The notes under the pieces: generated by a model
Told to the model about the DNA's origin: nothing
The model's database searches: none
Seen by the model: only the letters and a program-made list of their open reading frames with translations
From: JAWOJF01 sp046481785
GTDB lineage: Bacteria; Bacteroidota; Ignavibacteria; Ignavibacteriales; Ignavibacteriaceae
Assembly (NCBI GenBank): GCA_046481785.1
Contig: JAWOJF010000041.1
Coordinates: forward strand, 1 to 15,623
DNA: 15,623 nt
Direction: 5' to 3'
Position numbers and translations under genes: made by a program
In this document: positions 1-7,433 of the stretch, piece after piece
Position numbering within the stretch: position 1 is the stretch's first letter
Layout of the letters: each line of letters begins with the position of its first letter

Positions 1-1211
1 TTTGCTGATCTTTCAAGTATATAAGAAACTGCCTGTTTAAAATCCCCGCCGCTCCATTCAAGTTCATATGAGTTACTGAGCAGATTTATATTTAATTCAG
101 GTGCACGCGCCAGGATGGGAGCATCTGATCTCACATATTGAAGGTTATTTGAAGCAACAATAGCCTTCCGGTTGTTTATAAACTCATCGCCGCTCTCAAA
201 GTTAAGTTGTGTTATTACATAAGAACTGTCAGACCGGAAATTAAGATAATTACGGTTATTAAAACATGATTCAATAGAGTTGTTAAAGTCGATAAACCTT
301 AGAAGTTCCACCAGGTAAGATTTTGACTGATCATCAACTGCAAATTTAAAAATAAAATCTCCGGGCTCTAAAAATTCATCCAGTTGATATTTGGCAAAAA
401 GTACACCGTTACAATATAAATAAAGCTTATCTTTTTCTCTGGAGAAAAGTGCAGCTATATGATACCACGCTTTTTTACTTGTAAAATAGGGAGACAGATA
501 CTCAAGATTTCTTTCAGAGCTTGCTGAAAGCATCTGAAATTCATTTGTTGAAAGTTCAATTTTAAAATCAGGGAAATTTTTGTTGGTTATTTTTAACAAT
601 GAAATATTTGCATCATTGGGTTTTATCCAGAATTCGGTCAGCAGATTTTGAACTTTTATCTCCGGTAAAGATATTTCAAACTGAGAATGTTTCCCTATCT
701 GCAGAGCCCTGCCTGCGTTTTTTTGCGTTTTAAAGAACCTGAGATTAGATACAATCAGGTTATCCTCACTTCGTGCAGACAGATACCCCAATACTTTTTC
801 TTTATTCTTGAATACTCCATAAAACTTTAATGAGGCATTTAAATTATTATCAGACCTGAATGTAAAAAGAAGCTGAAAAAAATCCTCAGGGTAAAGCAAA
901 GAATCACTAAAATCTATTTCAGCTTTTAATGCGGGTACATCAAGGGCATCAAGAAAAGAAGAAGAGATAATAAGCTTAGAACTTCCATATACAGACTTAA
1001 ACTCAACTTTATTAAGATTTAATCTATCAGGCAGAATATAGATTTCCAGCCTGTCAGCAGAAGGGAATTTTTTGTTAGCTATTAAAGATATTTCAAAACT
1101 TGAATTCTGAGGGATGAATTTCGGAGAGATTAACTTATAGCTATCCTCAGAATTTTTACCCCAAAGGGAGCAAGCGACTAACAGAAAAACTAATATTTTA
1201 GGGAAAACCAT
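1..1211 (-). CDS. Exported LamG-like (concanavalin-fold) protein, probable lipoprotein; C-terminus beyond window
   Basis: I read an uninterrupted minus-strand frame of 403 codons from an ATG at 1211 to the left edge of the window. An in-frame TAA lies two codons before the ATG, which makes this the likely start. Residues 1-14 (MVFPKILVFLLVAC) form a short basic-hydrophobic leader ending in an LVAC lipobox, so Cys14 could be lipidated by the Lgt encoded at 10983-11825; this is inference. Residues ~20-160 are beta-rich and unrecognised. Residues ~165-315 resemble a LamG/laminin-G-like domain: LQIGKHSQFEISLP, LTEFWIKPND, then AWYHIAALF (248-256) and LYLYCNGVLFAKY (263-275). From ~365 a fibronectin-III-like module seems to begin (ELEWSG, SYILERS). 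Such proteins in this group often end in a T9SS sorting domain, which would lie outside the window. No clear Shine-Dalgarno is visible. It starts 63 bp after nuoI and is probably unrelated to it. Substrate or role unknown. Confidence 0.75.
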   Translation of the reverse strand, partial: MVFPKILVFLLVACSLWGKNSEDSYKLISPKFIPQNSSFEISLIANKKFPSADRLEIYILPDRLNLNKVEFKSVYGSSKLIISSSFLDALDVPALKAEIDFSDSLLYPEDFFQLLFTFRSDNNLNASLKFYGVFKNKEKVLGYLSARSEDNLIVSNLRFFKTQKNAGRALQIGKHSQFEISLPEIKVQNLLTEFWIKPNDANISLLKITNKNFPDFKIELSTNEFQMLSASSERNLEYLSPYFTSKKAWYHIAALFSREKDKLYLYCNGVLFAKYQLDEFLEPGDFIFKFAVDDQSKSYLVELLRFIDFNNSIESCFNNRNYLNFRSDSSYVITQLNFESGDEFINNRKAIVASNNLQYVRSDAPILARAPELNINLLSNSYELEWSGGDFKQAVSYILERSA

Positions 1212-1274
1212 AAATTAGCCCTATAGTCCTAAGCATAGCATATAAAAAATAAGAACTAAATATCTTTAGTGCAA

Positions 1275-1769
1275 CTATTTATACCCTCTAAGGAAATTAA
1301 TTCTGTCCTGTACCTGACTTACAGGGACCAGGAGTTTATCTTTTCCATAGATGGCTTCTTCCCTGTTAGAAAATGCTAATTCATAATCTTTGCTCATAAC
1401 AATAGCTTCTTCAGGGCACACATCTTCACAAAAACCGCAAAAAATGCATCTAATCATATTAATTTCAAACTTTTCCGGGTATCTTTCTTTCTCAGCGGGG
1501 GTCTCAGCCGCCTGAATTTCAATAGCCAGAGCCGGGCATACACGTGAACATAATCCGCAAGCCACACATCTTTCTACGCCGTTCTCTTCCTGAACAAGTA
1601 CCGGCCTTCCCCTGTATGATGCAGGCGGAATAAACTTTTCTTCCGGATATTTCAATGTAAATTTGGGTTTAAACATACTCTTAAGTGTTAAAGATAAGCC
1701 CTTCACTATTTCCGGAATATATATTCTTTCCCAGAATGTTAAATCTTTTTCTCTTTTTTTAACTGCCAT
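1275..1769 (-). CDS. nuoI: NADH-quinone oxidoreductase subunit I (two 4Fe-4S ferredoxin-like subunit)
   Basis: This is the TYKY/NuoI subunit of respiratory complex I. It carries clusters N6a and N6b, which pass electrons from NuoG to cluster N2 and the quinone site at the cytoplasmic membrane face. Two canonical 4Fe-4S motifs are visible: Cys68-x2-Cys71-x2-Cys74-x3-Cys78 (CVACGLCSRVCP) and Cys108-x2-Cys111-x2-Cys114-x3-Cys118 (CIFCGFCEDVCP). The N-terminal ~50 residues match the amphipathic membrane-docking segment of the family (GLSLTLKSMF), and 164 aa is normal length. The ATG at 1769 has a GGAG (1775-1778) five bases upstream. It follows nuoH by 50 bp that contain a strong hairpin. It is the last complex I gene here; nuoJ, which usually comes next, is absent. 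Confidence 0.97.
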   Translation of the reverse strand: MAVKKREKDLTFWERIYIPEIVKGLSLTLKSMFKPKFTLKYPEEKFIPPASYRGRPVLVQEENGVERCVACGLCSRVCPALAIEIQAAETPAEKERYPEKFEINMIRCIFCGFCEDVCPEEAIVMSKDYELAFSNREEAIYGKDKLLVPVSQVQDRINFLRGYK

Positions 1770-1784
1770 TAAAACTCCAGTTTT

Positions 1785-1818
1785 AAGTTAAAAGTGAATC
1801 TGCTGAAACTTTTAACTT
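1785..1818 (-). repeat. Perfect 11-bp inverted repeat (hairpin) between nuoH and nuoI
   Basis: The arms 1785-1795 (aagttaaaagt) and 1808-1818 (acttttaactt) are exact reverse complements, separated by a 12-base loop. In the mRNA the stem begins one base after the nuoH stop codon and ends seven bases before the GGAG of nuoI. There is no T-run after the stem, so it does not look like a full intrinsic terminator. An RNA-stability, processing or attenuation role between the cistrons is inference. Confidence 0.6.
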
Positions 1819-1819
1819 G

Positions 1820-2851
1820 TTATAATCCAAAAATCATTATCAATAAAGCTACCCAAACCAGATTTATTAATGATAAGGGGAACATTACTTTCCAGCCTAA
1901 ATTCATCAGTTGATCATATCTGAACCTTGGTAAACTCCATCTAACCCATATAAAGAAGAATAAAAGAGCCGCAACTTTTACAAAGAAGGAGGCTATTTGT
2001 ATTCCTTTTGTTACACCTTCTGAAAAGCCTAATGTTTCAATATATGGAACCTGCCAGCCACCCAGGTATAATGTAACTATAAGGGCGCTTGCTATAATCA
2101 TATTGGCATATTCTGCAAGAAAAAATCCTGCAAACTTCATACTGCTGTATTCAGTATGAAAACCGCCTACTAGTTCAGGCTCTGCTTCAGGAAGATCAAA
2201 AGGAAGACGGTTTGTTTCCGCAAATGCTGATACAACGAAAGTTATAAATCCTATCGGCTGAAGCACGGCATTCCACATCCACCCGTACTGCGCTTCAACT
2301 ATAGCTATGGGCCTTAGCGATTCAGCCATCAGAAGCACACCAGCTATTGAAAATCCCATTGAAATTTCATAAGAGATCATCTGGGCAGATGCTCTTATTC
2401 CTCCCAATAATGAGTACTTGCTTCCGGAAGACCAGCCGGCAAATGTAATTGCATAAACGCCAAGAGATGTTAAAGCAAGAACATAAAGGATACCCATATT
2501 TACATCTGCTACAACTAATGAAATATTATACCCGAAAAGAGTAATATCGGGACCAATTGGAATTACTGCATAAGTTGTAAATGCAACAAATAAAGCAATA
2601 ATTGGAGCTAGTGTATGAATTGGCTTATTTGCCTGGTTAGGAACTATATCTTCTTTTAATAAAAGCTTTAATACATCAGCAAAGGGCTGCAGAATACCTT
2701 CCCATCCCACGCGATTCGGACCGAGGCGGTTTTGAGCCCATGCACTTACTCTCCGTTCAAAATAAACGAGGTATGATACCGTAATAAGAATTACATTGGC
2801 AACAACCAAAATTTTAATTAAGCTTACAATTACTATTTCCCAGATACTCAT
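1820..2851 (-). CDS. nuoH: NADH-quinone oxidoreductase subunit H (membrane quinone-site subunit)
   Basis: NuoH (ND1 homologue) is the membrane subunit at the junction with the peripheral arm of complex I and forms much of the ubiquinone/menaquinone entry channel. The 343-residue protein has about eight hydrophobic segments, usual for the family. Diagnostic motifs are YFERRVSAWAQNRLGPNRVG (30-49), SLLGGIRASAQMISYEIS (147-164) and the acidic quinone-site loop AETNRLPFDLPEAEPELVGG (211-230) followed by FHTEYSSMKF (231-240). The ATG at 2851 lies 17 bp after the nuoG stop and is preceded by a GGAG, so translation of nuoG, nuoH and nuoI is likely linked in one transcript. I see no truncation or missing key residue. 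Confidence 0.97.
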   Translation of the reverse strand: MSIWEIVIVSLIKILVVANVILITVSYLVYFERRVSAWAQNRLGPNRVGWEGILQPFADVLKLLLKEDIVPNQANKPIHTLAPIIALFVAFTTYAVIPIGPDITLFGYNISLVVADVNMGILYVLALTSLGVYAITFAGWSSGSKYSLLGGIRASAQMISYEISMGFSIAGVLLMAESLRPIAIVEAQYGWMWNAVLQPIGFITFVVSAFAETNRLPFDLPEAEPELVGGFHTEYSSMKFAGFFLAEYANMIIASALIVTLYLGGWQVPYIETLGFSEGVTKGIQIASFFVKVAALLFFFIWVRWSLPRFRYDQLMNLGWKVMFPLSLINLVWVALLIMIFGL

Positions 2852-2868
2852 TTATTAAAATCTCCGGA

Positions 2869-4566
2869 TTAAACCTTTTCAGTGAATACACCTGATTCAA
2901 CAGGCCTGGTTAATTTTAACATTACTCCTTTACTTCCTACCACATCGTAATCAAGGCCGCTGAATTCAACAACTGATTTAGCTATATCGGCAAAAACCTC
3001 TTCTGCCATATTATATTTAATTTTATGCCCCATAACACCGGCAAGAGATATAAGAATTTTCCAGGTAGCTCTTGCATCGTGCCTGTTTTTCTTCGCCCAT
3101 CTGTCAAACGAAGTTCCAAACTTATCAAGCCTGCTTAAGGACATGCCGTCAAGAGCCCTGTCACTGTCTACAGTTTCTACGGCAGGCCTTATCCTCTGAA
3201 CTCTTCCCTGGAAGTTAACCACTGTTCCGTTTTTTTCGGCATAAGTTGCGGCAGGAAAAACAATATCTGCAAGTGAGGCTGTTTTATTCATGTTTGAAGC
3301 ATGAACAATTAATAGATCAAGTTTATGAAGAATATTCTGCAATTCAGGATTTGCTGAAACAAGGTCCTCTTCAATTACATAAAGGGCTTTTATTTTCTTT
3401 TCATTAATTCCTTTGATTATCCCATCAAAGGTTAAACCATTTTTGGATGGTACAGCACCAACCAGTTCTGCACCCGCTGTATTTGGAGTCATATCATCCC
3501 TGCGCAGAAGATCATCACCAAAAGAAAGATTTATGTGCTTTAAGAAATCTATATTATCAGAGCCAATAACAGATTTTGCAAACTTTGCAAATACATAATT
3601 ATCTTCACATGTTGCATATGGAGATGCTATAAAAGCAATTTCATTTTTATTAAAAACTTTAAGTTTATTAGCTGCATATGTAAAGGCCTCGTCCCACTCT
3701 AATCTTGTTAATGAGCCTTCTTTTTTTATATATGGTCCGTTAACCCTGTCTTCAGCATTAATAAATTTAAAAGTTTCTATCCTGCCGTAATCACACATCC
3801 AGTAGCTGTTAACATCTTCATTCAGGCGCGGAGTAAGCCTTAATACTTCATTATTACGAACCCACATTTCGATATTACATCCTCTTGCACAGCCCTGGCA
3901 AACTGAATCTGTAGCGGACATATCCCAGACACGTGCTCTAAACCTGAAATCACGGTTTGTTAATGCACCAACCGGACAAATGTCAGTTACATTTAATGAA
4001 TAAGGATTATCAAGCTCTTCACCCGGGTAGGTGACAATTGTTACGCGGTCTCCTCTTTTTACAAAAGTTAATTCGGGATCTTTGGCAATTTCATCGCAAA
4101 AACGGATACAGCGTGAACAGGAAATACATCTCTCTGCATCAAACATTACATAGGGCCCAAGCGGCACACGTTTATCCTTGTGAACTTTTTCTTCTGTAAA
4201 CTTGCTTTCACCAACAGAATGAAGATAAGCATAATCCTGCAGTTTACATTCGCCTGCCTCATCGCAAATGGGGCAATCAAGCGGGTGATTTATCAAAAGA
4301 AATTCCATTACTGCATTTCTGGCTGATAATGTTTTTTCCGATTCACTGTGAACCACCATACCTTCAGCGGCTAATGTTGAACAGGCTATCATCAGCTTTG
4401 GCATCTTTTCAATTTCAACAAGACAAACACGGCAGTTACCTGACACACTAAGACTGGGATGCCAGCAGAAGTGAGGTATAATAATTCCATGGTCTTTGGC
4501 AGCCTCAATAATTGTCTGGCCCGGTTTGAATTCTAATTCTTTTCCATTTAAAACAAATTTTGGCAT
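2869..4566 (-). CDS. nuoG: NADH-quinone oxidoreductase subunit G (iron-sulfur subunit with retained N7 site)
   Basis: NuoG is the large Fe-S subunit of the peripheral arm of complex I and carries electrons from NuoEF towards NuoI. Domains in order: an N-terminal 2Fe-2S ferredoxin fold (Cys34, Cys45, Cys48, Cys62; N1b), the His-ligated cluster N5 (His94, Cys98, Cys101, Cys107), cluster N4 (Cys147, Cys150, Cys153, Cys197), then Cys223-x2-Cys226-x3-Cys230-x27-Cys258, the off-path N7 site found only in some bacterial enzymes. A molybdopterin-oxidoreductase-like region follows (e.g. LADIVFPAATYAEKNGTVVN at 432-451, the usual catalytically dead remnant). At 565 aa it is shorter than E. coli NuoG (about 900) because this C-terminal region is reduced. 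The ATG at 4566 is preceded by AAGGA. The 82-bp gap upstream, with a palindrome, may hold its own promoter. No nuoE or nuoF is adjacent. Confidence 0.96.
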   Translation of the reverse strand: MPKFVLNGKELEFKPGQTIIEAAKDHGIIIPHFCWHPSLSVSGNCRVCLVEIEKMPKLMIACSTLAAEGMVVHSESEKTLSARNAVMEFLLINHPLDCPICDEAGECKLQDYAYLHSVGESKFTEEKVHKDKRVPLGPYVMFDAERCISCSRCIRFCDEIAKDPELTFVKRGDRVTIVTYPGEELDNPYSLNVTDICPVGALTNRDFRFRARVWDMSATDSVCQGCARGCNIEMWVRNNEVLRLTPRLNEDVNSYWMCDYGRIETFKFINAEDRVNGPYIKKEGSLTRLEWDEAFTYAANKLKVFNKNEIAFIASPYATCEDNYVFAKFAKSVIGSDNIDFLKHINLSFGDDLLRRDDMTPNTAGAELVGAVPSKNGLTFDGIIKGINEKKIKALYVIEEDLVSANPELQNILHKLDLLIVHASNMNKTASLADIVFPAATYAEKNGTVVNFQGRVQRIRPAVETVDSDRALDGMSLSRLDKFGTSFDRWAKKNRHDARATWKILISLAGVMGHKIKYNMAEEVFADIAKSVVEFSGLDYDVVGSKGVMLKLTRPVESGVFTEKV

Positions 4567-4606
4567 TTCAATCCTTAATACCGTTAAACATAAAAATAAT
4601 GATTGG

Positions 4607-4620
4607 GTATGAATTCATAC
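4607..4620. promoter_or_regulatory. 14-bp perfect palindrome upstream of nuoG (candidate operator)
   Basis: GTATGAATTCATAC is its own reverse complement and lies 41-54 bp before the nuoG ATG, in the 82-bp gap after the aminotransferase gene. The position suits a dimeric regulator site controlling nuoGHI. No regulator is identifiable, and no promoter of good quality could be paired with it (the best is a TTGTAT with a weak -10 on the minus strand). In AT-rich DNA such a palindrome can occur by chance. Confidence 0.3.
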
Positions 4621-4648
4621 AACAATACAATTCATTCATCCATACAGA

Positions 4649-5869
4649 TTAAACAAGAACTTTATACTTTTCAAAATACTTTTCGGAAAACTCACCAATT
4701 TTCCTGTAAGCCTTTTCCAGAATTACTTCGGGCGGAAGGAAAACAACTCTAAAATGATTTGTACCCGGTACCTGCCCAAAACCAGTACCCGGAACAACAA
4801 CAACACCTGTTTCTTTAAGTAATTCAGCTACAAAATGATTATCCGGCTTCGGCAGATTATGCAGTTGAGGAAATGCATAAAAAGCTCCTTCGGGTCTTAC
4901 ACAGGAAATCCCCGGAATATTATTAAGCATTTCTACTGTTAAATCTCTTCTTCTTGTAAGTTTTTTATTAACTTCTATAAGATGGGACTGGTCACCGTCA
5001 AGTGCGGGAGCAATTCCATACTGTTCAGGATGGTTTGCAGACAGCCGGGCTCTCAACAGTTTATTTATTGCCTCAACATAATCGCTTAAAATATTTTTAT
5101 TACCGCTTACAACTCCCCATCCTATTCTGAATCCCGGTACCAGGTAGCTTTTAGACAAACCGCTGAAAGTAACCATTGGCACTTCGCTGTTAAGAGAAGC
5201 AATTGATGTATGTTTCTGCCCTTCGAATAAAAGCTTATCATAAATTTCATCGGCAAGAATTACAAGGTTATGCTCTTTTGCTATCTCAATTATCTGATTT
5301 AATGTTTCCACACTGCAGTTTGAGCCGGTGGGATTATTAGGGTTAATTATAATGATAGCTTTAGTTTTATCATTTACTTTGCTTTTTATATCTTCAATAT
5401 CCGGCTGCCATCCATTACTCTCATTAAGGTAATAAGGATTTTCATGATTCTGCAGTTTGCTTGCAATAGCAGTATATAACGGGTAACCCGGGGTGGGTGT
5501 AAGAACATTCTCACCTTCATTAACAAGAGAAGTCAGGCAGATATCAATAGCCTCACTTGCACCGGTAGTAATAAAAATGTCACGTATATTTTTAATGCCT
5601 TTTCTTTCAGCATCCCTTTCCACAGCATCAATTGCGGTTTTAATTCCGGAAGAAGGAGCATAACCATTAAAATTTTTCAGCATTGCGTTATAAGTTGCTT
5701 CCACCATATGCTTAGGCGGAGCAAAATCATAAAGGTTCGGATCCCCGATATTAAGATACAACATTTCTTTACCTGACTTTGCAACTTCACTTGCAAGTAC
5801 TACAATATCACGTATTGCGTATGTAATGTTTTCAGTTCTTTTTGCGGGAATTATCTTTTTTATAGTCAT
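4649..5869 (-). CDS. Pyridoxal-phosphate aminotransferase, class I/II (alanine/aspartate type)
   Basis: A soluble fold-type I PLP transaminase that exchanges amino groups between an amino acid and a 2-oxo acid. Visible motifs: GYAPSSGI (69-76, substrate/cofactor loop), INPNNPTG (175-182), DEIYDKLLFEG (207-217; Asp207 should pair with the PLP ring nitrogen), SGLSKSYLVPGFRIGW (236-251) with Lys240 as the Schiff-base lysine, and FRVVF with Arg374 as the substrate carboxylate arginine. The 406-residue length is normal. The pattern, including LYLNIGDP and the DEIYDK motif, resembles AlaA-like glutamate-pyruvate transaminases more than classical AspC, but substrate cannot be fixed from sequence reading. 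It starts 16 bp after the M16 peptidase gene and so probably shares its promoter. A weak GAGA precedes the ATG. Confidence 0.93.
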   Translation of the reverse strand: MTIKKIIPAKRTENITYAIRDIVVLASEVAKSGKEMLYLNIGDPNLYDFAPPKHMVEATYNAMLKNFNGYAPSSGIKTAIDAVERDAERKGIKNIRDIFITTGASEAIDICLTSLVNEGENVLTPTPGYPLYTAIASKLQNHENPYYLNESNGWQPDIEDIKSKVNDKTKAIIIINPNNPTGSNCSVETLNQIIEIAKEHNLVILADEIYDKLLFEGQKHTSIASLNSEVPMVTFSGLSKSYLVPGFRIGWGVVSGNKNILSDYVEAINKLLRARLSANHPEQYGIAPALDGDQSHLIEVNKKLTRRRDLTVEMLNNIPGISCVRPEGAFYAFPQLHNLPKPDNHFVAELLKETGVVVVPGTGFGQVPGTNHFRVVFLPPEVILEKAYRKIGEFSEKYFEKYKVLV

Positions 5870-5885
5870 TAAAGATTCTCTAAAT

Positions 5886-7151
5886 TTAGGCTGCAGTTTT
5901 TAATAAAGCATTCTTAGATTTAATAATAACTTTAATAAATGAGTTCTCATCAAGCAAATCATTTGCGAGTTCTATAATATCTTCTCTTGTAACAGCATCA
6001 ATATTTTTTATTACCTCATCGGTGGTTTTTATCCTGTTATGATAAAGCTCTGACTGAGCCATCCTGATCATTCTGTTGGAAGTATTCTCAAGACTCAGGA
6101 TCATATTTCCTTTCAAAGATTCCTTAGCTTTTTTAAGCTCTCTTTCAGAGATCTTATTTTCTCTCATTTTTTTCAATTCTTTATTAACAAGCACCAATGC
6201 TTTGTCCATCATCTTTTCATTGGTAGAAAAATAAACACCAAAAGATGAAATGTCATAAAAAGAATTTAAAAATGCATTGATCTGGTAGGCTATGCCGTTT
6301 TTTTCTCTAACTGATTGAAATAATCTTGAACTGCTGCCATCACCAAGAATCTGCGTAAGCAAAGCAGCTATTACTCTTTTTTCACTTTTATAGCCGAATG
6401 TTGATTTTCCCATAATGGCATGTACCTGCTGAATCTCTTTTTCAATCAGTTCAATTTTTGCCGGGACTGCTAAAAGAGGGCTCTGTTTTCTTCTACCGTT
6501 TATTATACCCAGGTTTTTAGTTACGTATTTTTCAGTATAGTTTATAATATCTTCATGTTTTACAGCACCTGAGGCAGAAATCAGAAGTCTGTTATAACCA
6601 TATTTTTCTGCAACAAAATTAAACAGATCGGGTTGGGAAAAACCTTTAACATTTTTTTCAGTTCCAATTATCGGCAGGCTTAAAGAACTTCCTGCAAATA
6701 ATATCTCTTCAAATTTATCAAAAATCAATTCTTCGGGGTTATCTTCAATATCATAGAGTTCATCAACAACCACACTTGCTTCTTTTTTTATTTCCGCAGG
6801 TTTAAATGCGGGATACTGTATCATATCGGAGAGCACGTCAAATGTTTTTTCAAGATGATTGCTTAAACCTCTGCCGTAATAACATGTATGCTCTTTTGAA
6901 GTAAAAGCATTGAGATATCCGCCGTATGATTCAATTTCAGTGGCAATTCTTTTTGCCGATCGTTTCTGAGTTCCTTTAAAAAGCATATGCTCAATAAAAT
7001 GGGTTATTCCGTTCGATGCAAAACTTTCATCCCGCGATCCAACATTAAACCAAAAGCCTAAGGAAAAGGATCTTACATGTGGAATATTTTCTGATAAAAT
7101 TCTGATTCCGTTAGGAAGGACTGTTTTTTTATACTGGTTCTGGTAATTCAT
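5886..7151 (-). CDS. M16 family zinc metallopeptidase (processing-peptidase/pitrilysin type)
   Basis: A single-module, 421-residue M16B-like peptidase, related to mitochondrial processing peptidase beta and Bacillus YmxG-type proteins. The inverted zinc motif HxxEH is intact (His51-Phe-Ile-Glu54-His55), and the distal zinc ligand Glu131 (VVDELYDIEDNPEELIFD) lies 76 residues after His55, as in active members, so this is not the inactive partner subunit. The C-terminal half carries GDGSSSRLFQSVREKNGIAYQINAF, the usual substrate-pocket region. No signal peptide is seen, so it is probably cytoplasmic. It is first of a co-directional run (M16, aminotransferase, nuoGHI). A promoter at 7201-7231 gives a leader of about 43 bases. 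There is no strong Shine-Dalgarno before the ATG, which is common in this group. Confidence 0.94.
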   Translation of the reverse strand: MNYQNQYKKTVLPNGIRILSENIPHVRSFSLGFWFNVGSRDESFASNGITHFIEHMLFKGTQKRSAKRIATEIESYGGYLNAFTSKEHTCYYGRGLSNHLEKTFDVLSDMIQYPAFKPAEIKKEASVVVDELYDIEDNPEELIFDKFEEILFAGSSLSLPIIGTEKNVKGFSQPDLFNFVAEKYGYNRLLISASGAVKHEDIINYTEKYVTKNLGIINGRRKQSPLLAVPAKIELIEKEIQQVHAIMGKSTFGYKSEKRVIAALLTQILGDGSSSRLFQSVREKNGIAYQINAFLNSFYDISSFGVYFSTNEKMMDKALVLVNKELKKMRENKISERELKKAKESLKGNMILSLENTSNRMIRMAQSELYHNRIKTTDEVIKNIDAVTREDIIELANDLLDENSFIKVIIKSKNALLKTAA

Positions 7152-7200
7152 ACCGATGGTAATTATGGTAATTTTTGTAAAAAATGGTTAAAAACGCTTT

Positions 7201-7231
7201 CAAATATAGAGAAATGGGCATAGGTAGTCAA
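7201..7231 (-). promoter_or_regulatory. Bacteroidetes-type promoter for the M16 peptidase gene
   Basis: Read on the minus strand, TTG (7229-7231, in CCTTGAC) is followed after 20 bases by TATATTTG (7201-7208), an exact fit to the Bacteroidetes primary-sigma pattern TTG...TAnnTTTG. Transcription would begin near 7194, about 43 bases before the peptidase ATG. Downstream there are only short gaps up to nuoG, so this may serve the whole run. Confidence 0.6.
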
Positions 7232-7291
7232 GGAAAGCAAATATCAGGGATTTGTATGTTTTAGCCCGTTTTTATAGTATTTAAGCTCTAT

Positions 7292-7328
7292 TTACCGCAA
7301 CAGGATCATCTTCTTTGTATTGCGGTAA
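7292..7328. repeat. 9-bp perfect inverted repeat at the end of the T9SS relic
   Basis: The arms ttaccgcaa (7292-7300) and ttgcggtaa (7320-7328) are exact reverse complements with 19 bases between. They overlap the last 12 codons and the stop of the sorting-domain relic. This could be a hairpin downstream of the TonB receptor mRNA, but no T-run follows, so calling it a terminator is not justified. Confidence 0.35.
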
Positions 7329-7375
7329 TCACCGGCTTTTAGTGTATAAAAATATACCCCGCTTGTAAGATAGTA
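7292..7375 (-). pseudogene. Relic of a T9SS C-terminal sorting domain
   Basis: The minus strand encodes 27 residues ending in a stop: after YYLT comes SGVYFYTLKAGDYRN, then TKKMILLR. This is the characteristic end of the type A T9SS sorting domain (SGVYFY...KAG...TKKMILLK), which directs passenger proteins through type IX secretion. In-frame TAG and TAA codons immediately precede it (7376-7381) and no open passenger remains. Just upstream, other frames give LYEDVNF and SN, which could be further decayed parts of the same domain (usual form YEVNF..SNLTSG). It lies 58 bp downstream of the TonB receptor stop. The receptor has its own normal barrel end (IQVSFR), so this is probably the stump of a separate deleted or eroded exported protein. 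Confidence 0.65.
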
Positions 7376-7433
7376 TTACTAAAAGCTGAATAAAATTAAC
7401 ATCTTCATACAAGATGTCATCTTTAGGTAAGGT

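Noticed and set aside
1212..1274. Terminator or promoter between nuoI and the LamG gene
   Set aside because: No stem followed by a T-run and no TTG/TAnnTTTG pair at proper spacing could be found.
3413..3598. Plus-strand frame opposite nuoG
   Set aside because: It lies wholly antisense to well-conserved nuoG, with no recognisable product or ribosome site. The same applies to the plus-strand frames at 9250-9507, 9654-9899, 12071-12277, 12344-12544, 12968-13180, 13909-14152 and 14763-15002.
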